DNA of 34,134 nucleotides from JAPHTQ01 sp046484535 (GCA_046484535.1 JAWOIT010000058.1:1-34134); one strand, 5' to 3'; counted from the stretch's first letter, positions 1 to 7,332 are shown. A program made the numbers and translations. The notes: a model not told the origin generated them from the sequence alone.

Positions 1-126
1 CCGCTGGTGTCATCGCTGAAAGTGGCTCGCGAGGCCGTCGGAAACCGAGTCCTGGCCGACGCGGTCGGACAGTCCATCGACCAGGTGCAGAAAGGCAAGG
101 GCCTGGCGAGAAGCCTGGCGGGCAAC
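1..126 (+). pseudogene. Internal fragment of a GspF/PilC-family secretion protein
   Basis: Reading frame 1 from base 1 gives about 42 residues (PLVSSLKVAREAVGNRVLAD, then a segment with QVQKGKGLARSLA). This resembles the repeated cytoplasmic domain of GspF/PilC inner-membrane platform proteins, where 'GVPLLxAL..ARxxxGNRVLxxAL' is followed by a 'V.xGxxLAxxLA' stretch. The family builds the membrane platform of type II secretion or type IV pili. Similarity stops at about base 126, where the sequence becomes carB on the opposite strand, so this is neither a complete nor an expressed gene here. The family call rests on motif memory only. It could be a rearrangement scar or an assembly chimera. 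Confidence 0.5.
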
Positions 127-633
127 TCGAATGATGGTGGGGAAGCCCACCTGCGCCTGCACCTGCCACGCCTCCTCCATGGAGTGGGCCACGGCGGCCT
201 TGGGCATATCCAGGCCGATCTTGGTCATCGCCTGATGGAACTTGTCACGGTCCTCGGCCTTGTCGATAGCCTCCTTGTCGGCGCCGATCATCTCGACCCC
301 GTACTGCTCCAACACCCCTTCACGGGCCAGGTCGAGGGCGCAGTTGAGCGCCGTCTGACCGCCCATGGTCGGCAGGATCGCATCCGGGCGCTCCTTGTCG
401 ATGATCTTGGCTACCGTCTCCCAGGTGATGGGCTCGATGTAGGTGGCATCGGCCATCTCGGGATCGGTCATAATGGTCGCCGGATTTGAGTTGACCAGGA
501 TGACCCGGTACCCCTCCTCGCGCAGCGCCTTACAGGCCTGGGCACCGGAATAGTCGAACTCACAAGCCTGGCCGATGACGATCGGGCCGGCGCCGATGAT
601 GAGGATGCTTTGGATGTCTGTACGCTTTGGCAT
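10..633 (-). CDS. carB: Carbamoyl-phosphate synthase large subunit, N-terminal fragment (disrupted)
   Basis: CarB makes carbamoyl phosphate from bicarbonate, ATP and the ammonia delivered by CarA, feeding arginine and pyrimidine synthesis. The ATG at 633-631 (MPKRTDIQSILIIGAGPIVI) matches the family start. An upstream in-frame extension to 693 runs through a repeat and is unlikely to be translated. About 169 residues follow the family closely (GQACEFDYSG, VNSNPATIMTDPEM, LPTMGGQTALN, KAEDR) up to GFPTIIR. The next residues should be PSFTMGGSGGG of the ATP-grasp fold, but the frame instead reads unrelated sequence to a stop at 10-12. CarB is normally about 1,070 residues, so roughly 85% is missing. 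The foreign 126 bases read as a GspF-like protein on the other strand. As drawn, the protein would be inactive; a misjoined contig end is the simplest explanation. Confidence 0.9.
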   Translation of the reverse strand: MPKRTDIQSILIIGAGPIVIGQACEFDYSGAQACKALREEGYRVILVNSNPATIMTDPEMADATYIEPITWETVAKIIDKERPDAILPTMGGQTALNCALDLAREGVLEQYGVEMIGADKEAIDKAEDRDKFHQAMTKIGLDMPKAAVAHSMEEAWQVQAQVGFPTIIRVARQASRQALAFLHLVDGLSDRVGQDSVSDGLASHFQR

Positions 634-667
634 TTCTATTCCAGACTGGATTGAAACTAAAAAAATC

Positions 668-813
668 TCACCGCAGAGGCGCAAAGTGCGCAAAGGTTTT
701 CACATATCCTTGTGCCGGCGGAGTAACACTGGCCGACACGAACGCTTCAACACTGGAAAGGCATCAATGTCCATGCAGATACCCTCTTTGCGACCTTTGC
801 GTCTTTGCGGTGA
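668..813. repeat. Palindromic intergenic repeat, GCAAAG type, between carA and carB
   Basis: The left arm at 668-696 (TCACCGCAGAGGCGCAAAG and following bases) is the reverse complement, with a few mismatches, of the right arm at 785-813 (ending GTCTTTGCGGTGA). The spacer is about 88 bases. Each arm is built from copies of CGCAAAG spaced about 9 bp apart. No open frame of interest lies in the spacer. The element separates carA from carB by 197 bases, in an operon where the spacer is usually short. A second copy of the family separates narG from narH in this window. Confidence 0.75.
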
Positions 814-830
814 ATAATCCTTTATCAGGG

Positions 831-1979
831 TTACTTCTTGCTGTCTTCAATCAATTCAATGAAGTGGTCGAATAGCGGCGCCACATCATGGGGGCCGGGA
901 CTGGCCTCCGGATGCCCCTGGAAACTGAAGGCCGGGCAGTCGGTACGGTGCACCCCCTGCAGCGAACCGTCGAACAGTGAGCGGTGGGTCGCACGCAGGT
1001 TGGCGGGCAGGCTGTCTTCGTCCACCGCGAAACCGTGGTTTTGCGAGGTGATCATCACCGCACCGCTGTCCAGATCCTGTACCGGATGGTTGGAGCCGTG
1101 GTGTCCGAACTTCATCTTGCCGGTGTTGGCGCCGCTGGCCAGGGACAGCAACTGGTGCCCCAGGCAGATGCCGAAGATGGGCAGCCCGGTGTCGATCAGG
1201 GTCTTGATCGCTTCAATGGCGTAGTCACAGGGCTCCGGATCGCCGGGGCCGTTGGCGAGGAAGATGCCATCGGGCTTGAGCTTCATCACCTCTTCGGCCG
1301 GGGTCTGTGCCGGCACCACCGTCAGACGACAACCGCGATCCACCAGCATGCGCAGGATGTTACGCTTGACACCGTAATCGAAGGCGACCACATGGTGCGG
1401 CAAGGCCTCTTCAATGGGACCCTCGGGATGCCCCGGCAGTCCGCCCTCCAGGCTCCAGGTCCCCTGGACCCACTCATAGGGCTGGTGGGTGGAGACCTCC
1501 TTGGCGAGGTCCATCCCCTTGAGGCCGGGCCACTTGCGGGCGGCGGCTACCGCCGCCTCGGCGTCGATATTCTCACCGGCGACAATGCAGCCGTTCTGCG
1601 CCCCCTTCTCCCGCAGGATTCGGGTCAGTTTGCGGGTGTCGATATCGGCGATCCCCACCACCTTATTCTTGTGCAGATACTCATCCAGCGGCAGCTGGCT
1701 GCGCCAGCTGCTGGCGAGCAACGGCAGGTCGCGAATCACCAGGCCGCTGGCGAAGACTTCGGAGGACTCTTCATCCTCGTCATTGGTGCCGACGTTGCCG
1801 ATATGGGGATAGGTCAGGGTGACGATCTGTCGGGCATAGGACGGATCGGTGAGGATCTCCTGATAGCCGGTAAGCGCAGTATTGAATACCACCTCACCAA
1901 TGGTCTGCCCCTCAATACCGATGGACTCACCCCAGAACAGGGTGCCATCTTCCAGGGCCAGCAGGGCCGGTTGCCGCAA
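831..1979 (-). CDS. carA: Carbamoyl-phosphate synthase small subunit (glutaminase)
   Basis: CarA hydrolyses glutamine and channels ammonia to CarB for carbamoyl phosphate synthesis. The protein is full length (382 residues from the preferred start) and follows the E. coli enzyme throughout: an N-terminal CarA-specific domain (GEVVFNTALTGYQEILTDPS, NVGTNDEDEESS), then a class I glutamine amidotransferase domain with the nucleophile in GICLGHQ (Cys about 272) and the partner His-Glu in GHPEASPG. KFGHHGSNHPV is also conserved. I prefer a TTG start at 1979, preceded by GGAGG at a 5-base gap, because it makes the N-terminus the same length as in E. coli. A GTG four codons upstream (1991) lacks a ribosome site. 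A stem-loop lies in the leader. Its partner carB follows after a repeat-filled spacer and is broken. Confidence 0.96.
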   Translation of the reverse strand: MRQPALLALEDGTLFWGESIGIEGQTIGEVVFNTALTGYQEILTDPSYARQIVTLTYPHIGNVGTNDEDEESSEVFASGLVIRDLPLLASSWRSQLPLDEYLHKNKVVGIADIDTRKLTRILREKGAQNGCIVAGENIDAEAAVAAARKWPGLKGMDLAKEVSTHQPYEWVQGTWSLEGGLPGHPEGPIEEALPHHVVAFDYGVKRNILRMLVDRGCRLTVVPAQTPAEEVMKLKPDGIFLANGPGDPEPCDYAIEAIKTLIDTGLPIFGICLGHQLLSLASGANTGKMKFGHHGSNHPVQDLDSGAVMITSQNHGFAVDEDSLPANLRATHRSLFDGSLQGVHRTDCPAFSFQGHPEASPGPHDVAPLFDHFIELIEDSKK

Positions 1980-2005
1980 GGTAACCTCCACGTGTCAGAT
2001 GTGCA

Positions 2006-2040
2006 AAGCGGGAGAGGCCTTAGCGTAACCTCTCCCGCTT
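2006..2040 (-). promoter_or_regulatory. Perfect 12-bp stem-loop in the carA leader
   Basis: Bases 2006-2017 (AAGCGGGAGAGG) are exactly complementary to 2029-2040, with an 11-base loop. It lies 27 bases upstream of the preferred carA start. No plus-strand gene ends here, so it is not an obvious terminator for a neighbour. On the minus strand it is followed by TTGCACATCTG, not by a run of T. A role in carA leader control (attenuation or mRNA stability) is inference. Confidence 0.5.
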
Positions 2041-2367
2041 AGGGAAAACCGAAAGGAAGGCGCATGCGCGCCACTTGCCAGATTGCGGGGAATTGTAATG
2101 GATGCCCACCCCTCTGTCCATCCGGTTAATGCCCTTTCATATCAATTTGTTTAACCGTTTTATGGCAACGAGATGTGAGCGGTACCGCTTACACCGTCAA
2201 GAATTAAAGCCCCCTCTTCCGCTGCTACGAGTGCCTCACTCCAGCTGTGTTGCAGAGAATGTGACAGGCAAAGAGGCCATTCCTGGTCTATATAGTTGAG
2301 GAGGTACGAATCCAGATTGATGTTGCTGTCAAAAACCGACACATCTACTCCGAAAATAAGGAACCGC
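2041..2367. other. Intergenic region between divergent carA and the cytochrome operon
   Basis: No convincing gene is present. A possible 65-codon plus-strand frame at 2102-2299 has no family resemblance and no clear ribosome site. The region must hold the promoters for carA (minus) and the cytochrome operon (plus). A GC-rich near-palindrome, GGCGCATGCGCGCC, lies at about 2058-2071. I could not identify a well-spaced -35/-10 pair by eye. Confidence 0.5.
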
Positions 2368-4548
2368 ATGATGCGACTGTTCACAGCCCCGCCGATACTC
2401 CGTTACGTTACTCTGATCCTCGCCGCTACGGTCATGTCCGCATGCTCTGATAACGACGGCGGTACAGCACCCGACGGTCAAATCGCTATCTCCGATGCCA
2501 GTGCCGATGTTGAGCAGGCAAGCGTGGTTGTCGCGGTCTCGCTCTCGGAGGCCGGTCTTTTCCCGATCAGCGTCGACTACACCACCATTGACGGCACCGC
2601 CCTGGCGGGCGCGGACTATGTCGCCTCCAGCGGCACACTCACATTCCCCGCCGGCACGCAAAGTCAGAAGATCATCATTGAACTTGTGCCCGGTCGTGAC
2701 ACCACGACCACCAAGACCTTCCATCTGCAACTCAGCAACCCGGTCAATGCCACTATCGAAGACGGCACTGCCATCATCAGCCTGCTCAGCCCGGACGATG
2801 CCGCCCTGTTCAGCAGCGAACCCTATCTTGCGAGCTGGGGCGATCTCGGCGTCTTCAGCAGCGCCAGTCAATGTGCCCAGTGCCACAGCGGCAGCGACAC
2901 GGTGATGAACTATCAGGGTCGGGATATCAGTCCGTATACCAACTGGCGGCACGATGTGATGGCGCATGCGGTCAACGACCCCTACTACCAGGCGGTGGTC
3001 GAGGACGAAACACACGTCTTTCCCCACCTCAAGGGCTTCATCGAGGATACTTGCCTGAGCTGTCATGCCCCGATGGGCTTCACTCACTTCCACCAGAACA
3101 ACCCGGAGGAAGACAGTTACTACGGTTTCGCCCGGGCCATGTCCGAGGATATCGGCCGTGAAGGCATCAGCTGCACCGCTTGCCATCAGATAAATGACGT
3201 CAATTTGGGTGACATCGCATCGATGAGCGGCCAGTACACCATAAACACCGATGCCGATCGCGACACTAACGGGGACTTGCCGCTCTTCGGTCCCTATGAA
3301 TTTCCCCACGGTCAGGCCATGCAGAACCAGACCCAGTACGCCCCGACCTTCCCGATCACCGCCCACATGAGCGAGTCCAAGCTCTGCGCCAGTTGCCATA
3401 ATCTGTATACACCGACCCTCGACCTAGACGGTCAGCCCTTCGAGCTGGACGCAGAAGGCACCATCGCCCAGTTCCCCGAACAGACCCCCTACTTTGAGTG
3501 GCTAAACAGCATCTACGCAGTTAAGGGGACGGCGGACTATCGAAGCTGCCAGGGCTGCCATATGCCCGAACCGGAGTCCGGCTATGAAACCGCCATCAGC
3601 ACCGTGCCGGAGAACTCCCCCTTACGCTCCCCGTTTGCAATCCATGAGATGGTCGGCGGCAACACCCAACTGCTGTCGATACTAAAAACCTATCGTGATG
3701 TCCTTGGCATTGCCGATGCCACCACCGAAGCAGGCTTTGATGACAAAATCTTGCAAACCCAGAAGATGCTGCGTCGTGCCGCGACACTTGAGATCGGCCC
3801 TACCAGCCTCAGCCCGGACACCCTGAACGTGCCGCTCACCATCACCAACCTGAGCGGCCACAAGCTGCCGACCAGCTTCCCTTCACGCCGCATGTGGCTG
3901 CATACCGCGGTAAGAGACGGTGCCGGGAATATTATCTTCGAGTCGGGAAAGCCGAACGAAATCGGCTGGCTCAACAGGGATGCCGCCTTCACCTCCGAGG
4001 AGTGCCTGGCCATAGACAAACCGGTTGGCTTCGACACCGGCGCCTGCTATGAGCCGCACCACGACATCATCACCAGTGAGGAGCAGGTCGCCATCTACGA
4101 GTCAGTGTTGGGGGATGTAGAGGGGAACATCACCCATGTACTGCTGCATGCCCGCAGCTACCTGAAGGACAACCGCATCCCACCGGTCGGTTATGACATC
4201 AGCGCCTTGCCGGTAAACCCGGCTGAACCAGGCACCAACGATGCGGATGTCATCGGGGTCGACCTGAGCAGTGACAGCAACTTCGCCAGCGGCTATACCA
4301 CCGGAGAAGGGGCGGACGGCAAGGACACCGTTACCTATCAGGTCGATGTCAGCGGCCTGGAAGGGCCCTTCAGCGTTGAGGCGGAACTGCTCTACCAGTC
4401 AATCCGGCCGAGTTTTGTCGGGGGGCTGCATGCCGATGAGGCGATTGAGGGTGACAGCTTCGTGCGCCGATTCAAGGCGATGAATGACTCTATACCGCCG
4501 ACCCCGGAGGTCATAGACACAGCAGGGGCAACCGGCATTTCCGGATGA
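2368..4548 (+). CDS. Pentaheme c-type cytochrome lipoprotein with Calx-beta domain
   Basis: A predicted exported multiheme electron carrier or redox enzyme of unknown substrate. From the ATG at 2368 (AAGGA 5 bases upstream; a second ATG follows immediately) it has 726 residues. A signal sequence ends in a lipobox-like VMSAC, so Cys26 is probably lipidated. Residues about 38-140 form a Calx-beta domain (ISVDYTTIDGTALAGADY is typical). Five CxxCH heme sites follow: CAQCH 169-173, CLSCH 229-233, CTACH 269-273, CASCH 340-344 and CQGCH 394-398. The C-terminal third has no heme sites and contains LSGHKLPTSFPSRRMW, a sequence type seen in cytochrome c554-like multiheme proteins, plus two cysteines (546 and 560) that could form a disulfide. 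It is first in an operon with tsdB and tsdA, which suggests a role in thiosulfate or tetrathionate electron transfer. I do not recognise a named family member. Confidence 0.85.
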   Translation: MMRLFTAPPILRYVTLILAATVMSACSDNDGGTAPDGQIAISDASADVEQASVVVAVSLSEAGLFPISVDYTTIDGTALAGADYVASSGTLTFPAGTQSQKIIIELVPGRDTTTTKTFHLQLSNPVNATIEDGTAIISLLSPDDAALFSSEPYLASWGDLGVFSSASQCAQCHSGSDTVMNYQGRDISPYTNWRHDVMAHAVNDPYYQAVVEDETHVFPHLKGFIEDTCLSCHAPMGFTHFHQNNPEEDSYYGFARAMSEDIGREGISCTACHQINDVNLGDIASMSGQYTINTDADRDTNGDLPLFGPYEFPHGQAMQNQTQYAPTFPITAHMSESKLCASCHNLYTPTLDLDGQPFELDAEGTIAQFPEQTPYFEWLNSIYAVKGTADYRSCQGCHMPEPESGYETAISTVPENSPLRSPFAIHEMVGGNTQLLSILKTYRDVLGIADATTEAGFDDKILQTQKMLRRAATLEIGPTSLSPDTLNVPLTITNLSGHKLPTSFPSRRMWLHTAVRDGAGNIIFESGKPNEIGWLNRDAAFTSEECLAIDKPVGFDTGACYEPHHDIITSEEQVAIYESVLGDVEGNITHVLLHARSYLKDNRIPPVGYDISALPVNPAEPGTNDADVIGVDLSSDSNFASGYTTGEGADGKDTVTYQVDVSGLEGPFSVEAELLYQSIRPSFVGGLHADEAIEGDSFVRRFKAMNDSIPPTPEVIDTAGATGISG

Positions 4549-4619
4549 TTGGCCGGAAAGGTCGAGGGCGATTTTTCATCAAGAATAAACGATACGGACA
4601 TTCAGCAGGAGTCGAGATT

Positions 4620-5285
4620 GTGAAACCTATTCCCATAACACTCGCCATTGTCGGATTGAGCGCGTTTTCCGCTTCCGCACCGGGCGAGGTGACAGGTAAT
4701 GCCAAGCGCGGTGCAGAGACCGCAGCCGTCTGCGTCGCCTGCCATCAGGCCGATGGCAGTGGCAAGCATATCGAGGGTGGGGAGTCCTGGCCGCGCCTTG
4801 CTGGACTCAACGCCACTTACATTGCCAAGCAACTGCACGATTTCCAATCCGGCGCCCGAAGCAATGCAACCATGAAGCCCTTCGCTTCCATGCTGAATGA
4901 ACAGCAAATTGCCGATGTGGCCGCCTACTACAGCCAGATGCCGCCGACACCCGGCCAGGGTGGCGAAAAGGCGGATGAAGCACTGCTGCTGCGTGGCGAG
5001 AGCATCGCACTGCGCGGCGACTGGTCGGCCTATCTTGTCTCCTGCAAAAGCTGCCACGGGCCGGAAAATCAGGGCGCAGGAACGGTCTTTCCCGGCATCG
5101 CCGGTCAACATGCCGGTTATATCGAAAGGCAGCTGCAGGCCTGGAAGAGCACGACGCGAAGCAACGATCCTCAGGACCTGATGGGATCGGTGGCGCGGAG
5201 AATGAGCGATGAAGACATTCGCGCCGTAGCCGCATGGCTGGCCAACCAGCCCCCCGTGGCGAAGCAGGAGGAGCTGTCACAATGA
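4620..5285 (+). CDS. tsdB: Diheme c-type cytochrome, TsdB-like electron acceptor
   Basis: A periplasmic diheme cytochrome of the c4 type. The likely start is GTG at 4620, 8 bases after CAGGAG. This gives 221 residues beginning with a signal peptide (VKPIPITLAIVGLSAFSASA). Heme sites are CVACH (38-42) and CKSCH (142-146), one per cytochrome domain. Methionines in ATMKPFA (85) and near SVARRMSDEDI are candidate axial ligands. An upstream extension in frame to 4545 would remove the signal peptide from the N-terminus. It overlaps tsdA by 4 bases (ATGA). In several sulfur oxidisers TsdB is encoded next to TsdA and takes its electrons; the name here rests on this adjacency, since c4-type cytochromes alone are not specific. 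Confidence 0.85.
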   Translation: MKPIPITLAIVGLSAFSASAPGEVTGNAKRGAETAAVCVACHQADGSGKHIEGGESWPRLAGLNATYIAKQLHDFQSGARSNATMKPFASMLNEQQIADVAAYYSQMPPTPGQGGEKADEALLLRGESIALRGDWSAYLVSCKSCHGPENQGAGTVFPGIAGQHAGYIERQLQAWKSTTRSNDPQDLMGSVARRMSDEDIRAVAAWLANQPPVAKQEELSQ

Positions 5286-6292
5286 TACGCAAACTCACTT
5301 ACCTTGCCCTGGCCGCAGCGGTTGGCTGTTCTGCCGGGGCTCACGCCGATGAGCGAACCGAACAATATATCCAATCCCTGACCGAGTTGGGGTTCCCAGC
5401 CCCTAAGGATAACGAACTGGTGCACATCCCGCCCGGCATGGACGAGCTGGAGGATGCGGATATACACCCTGAACTCAAACGGGTGATCCGCCGCGGGCAC
5501 GACCTGTTCACCAACACCCAGCAGCTGCGCGGCAAAAATGTCTTCAACGGCATGAACTGCTCAAGCTGCCACCTTGGCGACGGTCGCATGCCTTTCAGCG
5601 GTCCGACCTGGCCCGCCGCAGTCACTCTGCCGGCCTTCCGGGGCAAAAACGGCCACGTCAACAACCTGGAAGAGCGGATATCCGGTTGCTTCAGCTTCTC
5701 GATGAACGGCAACCCACCGGAGTACGGCAGCGACGACATGCTGGCCCTGACCGCCTATCATCAATGGATGGCATCCGGTGTGCCCATGTACCCCAAACAG
5801 CCCATCTACGGCCGCGGCTACCCCGCACCGGAACGCCCCAAGGAGCTCAGCTATGCGCGGGGCAAAGCGGCCTTTGAACAAAACTGTGCGATTTGTCATG
5901 GCGCCGACGGCAGCGGCCTGCAGCGAGAAGGGAAAACCATCTTCCCGGCCACCTGGGGCGATCTCTCCAACAACTGGGGGGCGGGCATGGTCCGTGTGTT
6001 TACCGCGGCGGGCTTTATCAAAAACAATATGCCTCTGGGCCGGCCCAACTCCCTGAGCGACCAGGAGGCCTGGGATATCGCCTACTACCTCAACAGCCAG
6101 GAGCGACCGCAGGATCCCCGCTACACGGGTGATGTGGCCGAGACACTTGAAAAGTACGGCCCCACCTTCCACCGGCACTCAATGTACGGGCAGAAACGGG
6201 AGAGCGACGGCCACCTGCTGGGTGACCACGCCAACACAGGTGAAAAGGATTTCCTCAAACCCGAAGTGCTCCGGCCCCGGACCTTTGAGTAA
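5282..6292 (+). CDS. tsdA: Thiosulfate dehydrogenase (tetrathionate-forming), diheme
   Basis: TsdA oxidises two thiosulfates to tetrathionate in the periplasm; some homologues run the reverse reaction. The protein has 336 residues with a signal peptide (cleavage probably after AGAHA). The ATG at 5282 is preceded by AGGAGG and overlaps the tsdB stop. Heme sites are CSSCH (93-97) and CAICH (202-206). Between them, LEERISGCFSFSMNG carries Cys136, which matches the unusual cysteine axial ligand of heme 1 that marks the TsdA active site. NNMPLG (Met250) and SLSDQEAWDIA fit the second cytochrome domain. Its last codons (PEVLRPRTF) are echoed 859 bases downstream in a direct repeat. The original terminator seems to have been separated from the gene by the first higBA module. 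Confidence 0.93.
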   Translation: MIRKLTYLALAAAVGCSAGAHADERTEQYIQSLTELGFPAPKDNELVHIPPGMDELEDADIHPELKRVIRRGHDLFTNTQQLRGKNVFNGMNCSSCHLGDGRMPFSGPTWPAAVTLPAFRGKNGHVNNLEERISGCFSFSMNGNPPEYGSDDMLALTAYHQWMASGVPMYPKQPIYGRGYPAPERPKELSYARGKAAFEQNCAICHGADGSGLQREGKTIFPATWGDLSNNWGAGMVRVFTAAGFIKNNMPLGRPNSLSDQEAWDIAYYLNSQERPQDPRYTGDVAETLEKYGPTFHRHSMYGQKRESDGHLLGDHANTGEKDFLKPEVLRPRTFE

Positions 6293-6391
6293 GTTTGGAA
6301 AGCCGGTGAAGATAAATAGGAGATAAATCAACTGGACACCCACCCCCCTCCACTTCGAGTGCACTTCGAGTGGGTGTCCACGTAATTCCAT
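6262..6391. repeat. Direct repeat copy 1, overlapping the tsdA 3' end
   Basis: Bases 6262-6309 match 7121-7168 with about 7 mismatches in 48. The shared part includes GTGCTCCGGCCCCGGACCTT of the tsdA end and GGAAAGCCG. After a divergent stretch the similarity resumes (ACTGGACA..., then GTGGGTGTCCACGTAA and TAATTCCA). The two copies bracket the first higBA module. The left copy holds only the 5' half of the terminator stem present in the right copy. Confidence 0.7.
6333..6380. repeat. Palindrome TGGACACCCAC / GTGGGTGTCCA
   Basis: An exact 11-bp inverted repeat at 6333-6343 and 6370-6380. Inside it, CACTTCGAGTG occurs twice in tandem (6351-6361 and 6362-6372). A degraded copy lies at 7245-7279 (TGGACA ... 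TGTCCA). It could act as a hairpin behind tsdA or be a REP-like mobile repeat. There is no T run after it. Confidence 0.65.
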
Positions 6392-6429
6392 TCCCGCTCC
6401 AATCTTATTCCGGAACTCGTGCCGGCAGC

Positions 6430-6458
6430 TTGTTGCTCGATGCGCAACACGCTATACT
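6430..6458 (+). promoter_or_regulatory. Probable higBA promoter with inverted-repeat operator
   Basis: TATACT at 6453-6458 is a good -10, with a weak -35 (TTGTTG, 6430-6435) 17 bases before it. The inverted repeat TGTTGC (6431-6436) / GCAACA (6444-6449) overlaps this promoter and is a candidate site for HigA autorepression. The expected transcription start falls close to the higB ATG at 6465, so the message may have almost no leader. Confidence 0.4.
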
Positions 6459-6464
6459 CCACTT

Positions 6465-6743
6465 ATGATTAAGTCGTTCCGCCACAAGGGATTGAAGCGG
6501 TATTATCTGACTGGCAACACAGCGGGTATCCGAACCGACCATGCCAACAAGCTACGTATGCAGCTCGCCGCCCTCGATACAGCGGTCACCGTGGAGGATA
6601 TGAATATCCCCGGTTTTCGACTGCACCGCCTTAAAGGCAAGGCCAAGGGACGATGGTCGATATGGGTGAGTGGCAACTGGCGTCTGACATTCGAGTTTCG
6701 TGATGGCAACGCGTACATACTCGATTACGAGGACTACCACTAA
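6465..6743 (+). CDS. higB: HigB-like toxin, RelE/ParE superfamily (module 1)
   Basis: A 92-residue protein of the HigB 'killer' family, ribosome-dependent mRNA endonucleases that halt translation under stress. The family pattern is clear: an N-terminal IKSFRHKGLKRYY, a middle 'MNIPGFRLHRLKGKAKGRWS' region, and the C-terminal SGNWRLTFEF...DYEDYH strand pair in which the RelE fold keeps its basic and aromatic catalytic residues. The toxin precedes the antitoxin, the usual higBA order, and its stop overlaps the higA start (TAATG). It lies directly behind tsdA in the same direction. It is only distantly similar to the second HigB at 9557-9838, so the two modules are not recent duplicates. Confidence 0.9.
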   Translation: MIKSFRHKGLKRYYLTGNTAGIRTDHANKLRMQLAALDTAVTVEDMNIPGFRLHRLKGKAKGRWSIWVSGNWRLTFEFRDGNAYILDYEDYH

Positions 6744-7036
6744 TGACGATGCACAATCCACCACATCCGGGTGAATTTATCCGTGAGGTCTATCTACAGC
6801 CGTATGGCATCAGCACACGCCAACTGGCGGCAAAGCTTGGCGTCTCCCCGTCGACGCTATCGCGCCTGCTTAAGGGGGACAGCGGAATCAGTCCCGAGAT
6901 GGCGCTACGCCTCTCCCGCGTACTTGGCCGCAGCCCTGAGAGCTGGCTGACCATGCAGGACAGTTATGACCTGTGGGTAGCGCGTCAAACCATTAACCTT
7001 GAAGGGGTCGAGCCGCTGGATTTTGAAGCGGCGTGA
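6743..7036 (+). CDS. higA: HigA-like antitoxin, XRE-family DNA-binding (module 1)
   Basis: A 97-residue antitoxin that binds and neutralises HigB and represses its own operon. NPPHPGEFIREVYLQPYGIS is the typical start of the HigA/VapI group. A helix-turn-helix follows (TRQLAAKLGVSPSTLSRLL) and then the family's ISPEMALRLSRVLGRSPESW segment. The start ATG shares one base with the higB stop, so translation is probably coupled; a second ATG lies two codons later. Confidence 0.92.
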   Translation: MTMHNPPHPGEFIREVYLQPYGISTRQLAAKLGVSPSTLSRLLKGDSGISPEMALRLSRVLGRSPESWLTMQDSYDLWVARQTINLEGVEPLDFEAA

Positions 7037-7120
7037 GGGAGCTAGCCGCAGCATTTGGGCTATACGATAAGACCTGAACCGGTGCAGTTGCTGTGTCGTG
7101 ACAGGATATACTGTCCCTCG

Positions 7121-7302
7121 CGATGTGCTCCGGCCCCGGACCTTAAATTAAGCTCGGAAAGCCGATGAGCCGCTCGGCTCACCGGCTTTCTTTTCTTCTC
7201 CCGAAATATTGGGGAACAACCTTAAAAAAACAAACCGAACAAACTGGACATCTATCCCCTCGCTTCAAGTGGGTGTCCACGTAAGTAATTGACGTAATTC
7301 CA
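7121..7302. repeat. Direct repeat copy 2, downstream of higBA module 1
   Basis: The partner of 6262-6391. It repeats the last bases of tsdA (GTGCTCCGGCCCCGGACCTT at 7125-7144) but is not in a gene. It carries a full terminator hairpin, then a degraded TGGACA/TGTCCA palindrome and the tail GTGGGTGTCCACGTAA. The presence of tsdA coding sequence here, outside any gene, shows that the segment is a duplication. Confidence 0.7.
7157..7197 (+). terminator. Strong intrinsic terminator, probably the original tsdA terminator
   Basis: GAAAGCCGATGAGCCG (7157-7172) pairs with 7175-7190 with a single mismatch, giving a 16-bp stem followed by TTTTCTTCTCC. The first twelve bases of the arm also occur behind tsdA at about 6298-6309 as GAAAGCCGGTGA, which pairs perfectly with this right arm. 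This suggests that tsdA was once contiguous with this terminator. It would now terminate higBA transcripts. Confidence 0.8.
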
Positions 7303-7332
7303 ACAAAAACCGCCCCTAACCGCATCGACTCT

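Noticed and set aside
984..2042. 352-codon open frame antisense to carA
   Set aside because: Shadow of carA, no family resemblance.
2261..2294. GTGACA ... TATATA as a sigma-70 promoter for the cytochrome operon
   Set aside because: The 22-base spacing is too long for a normal promoter.
2102..2299. 65-codon frame upstream of the pentaheme cytochrome
   Set aside because: No ribosome site, no domain, likely chance.
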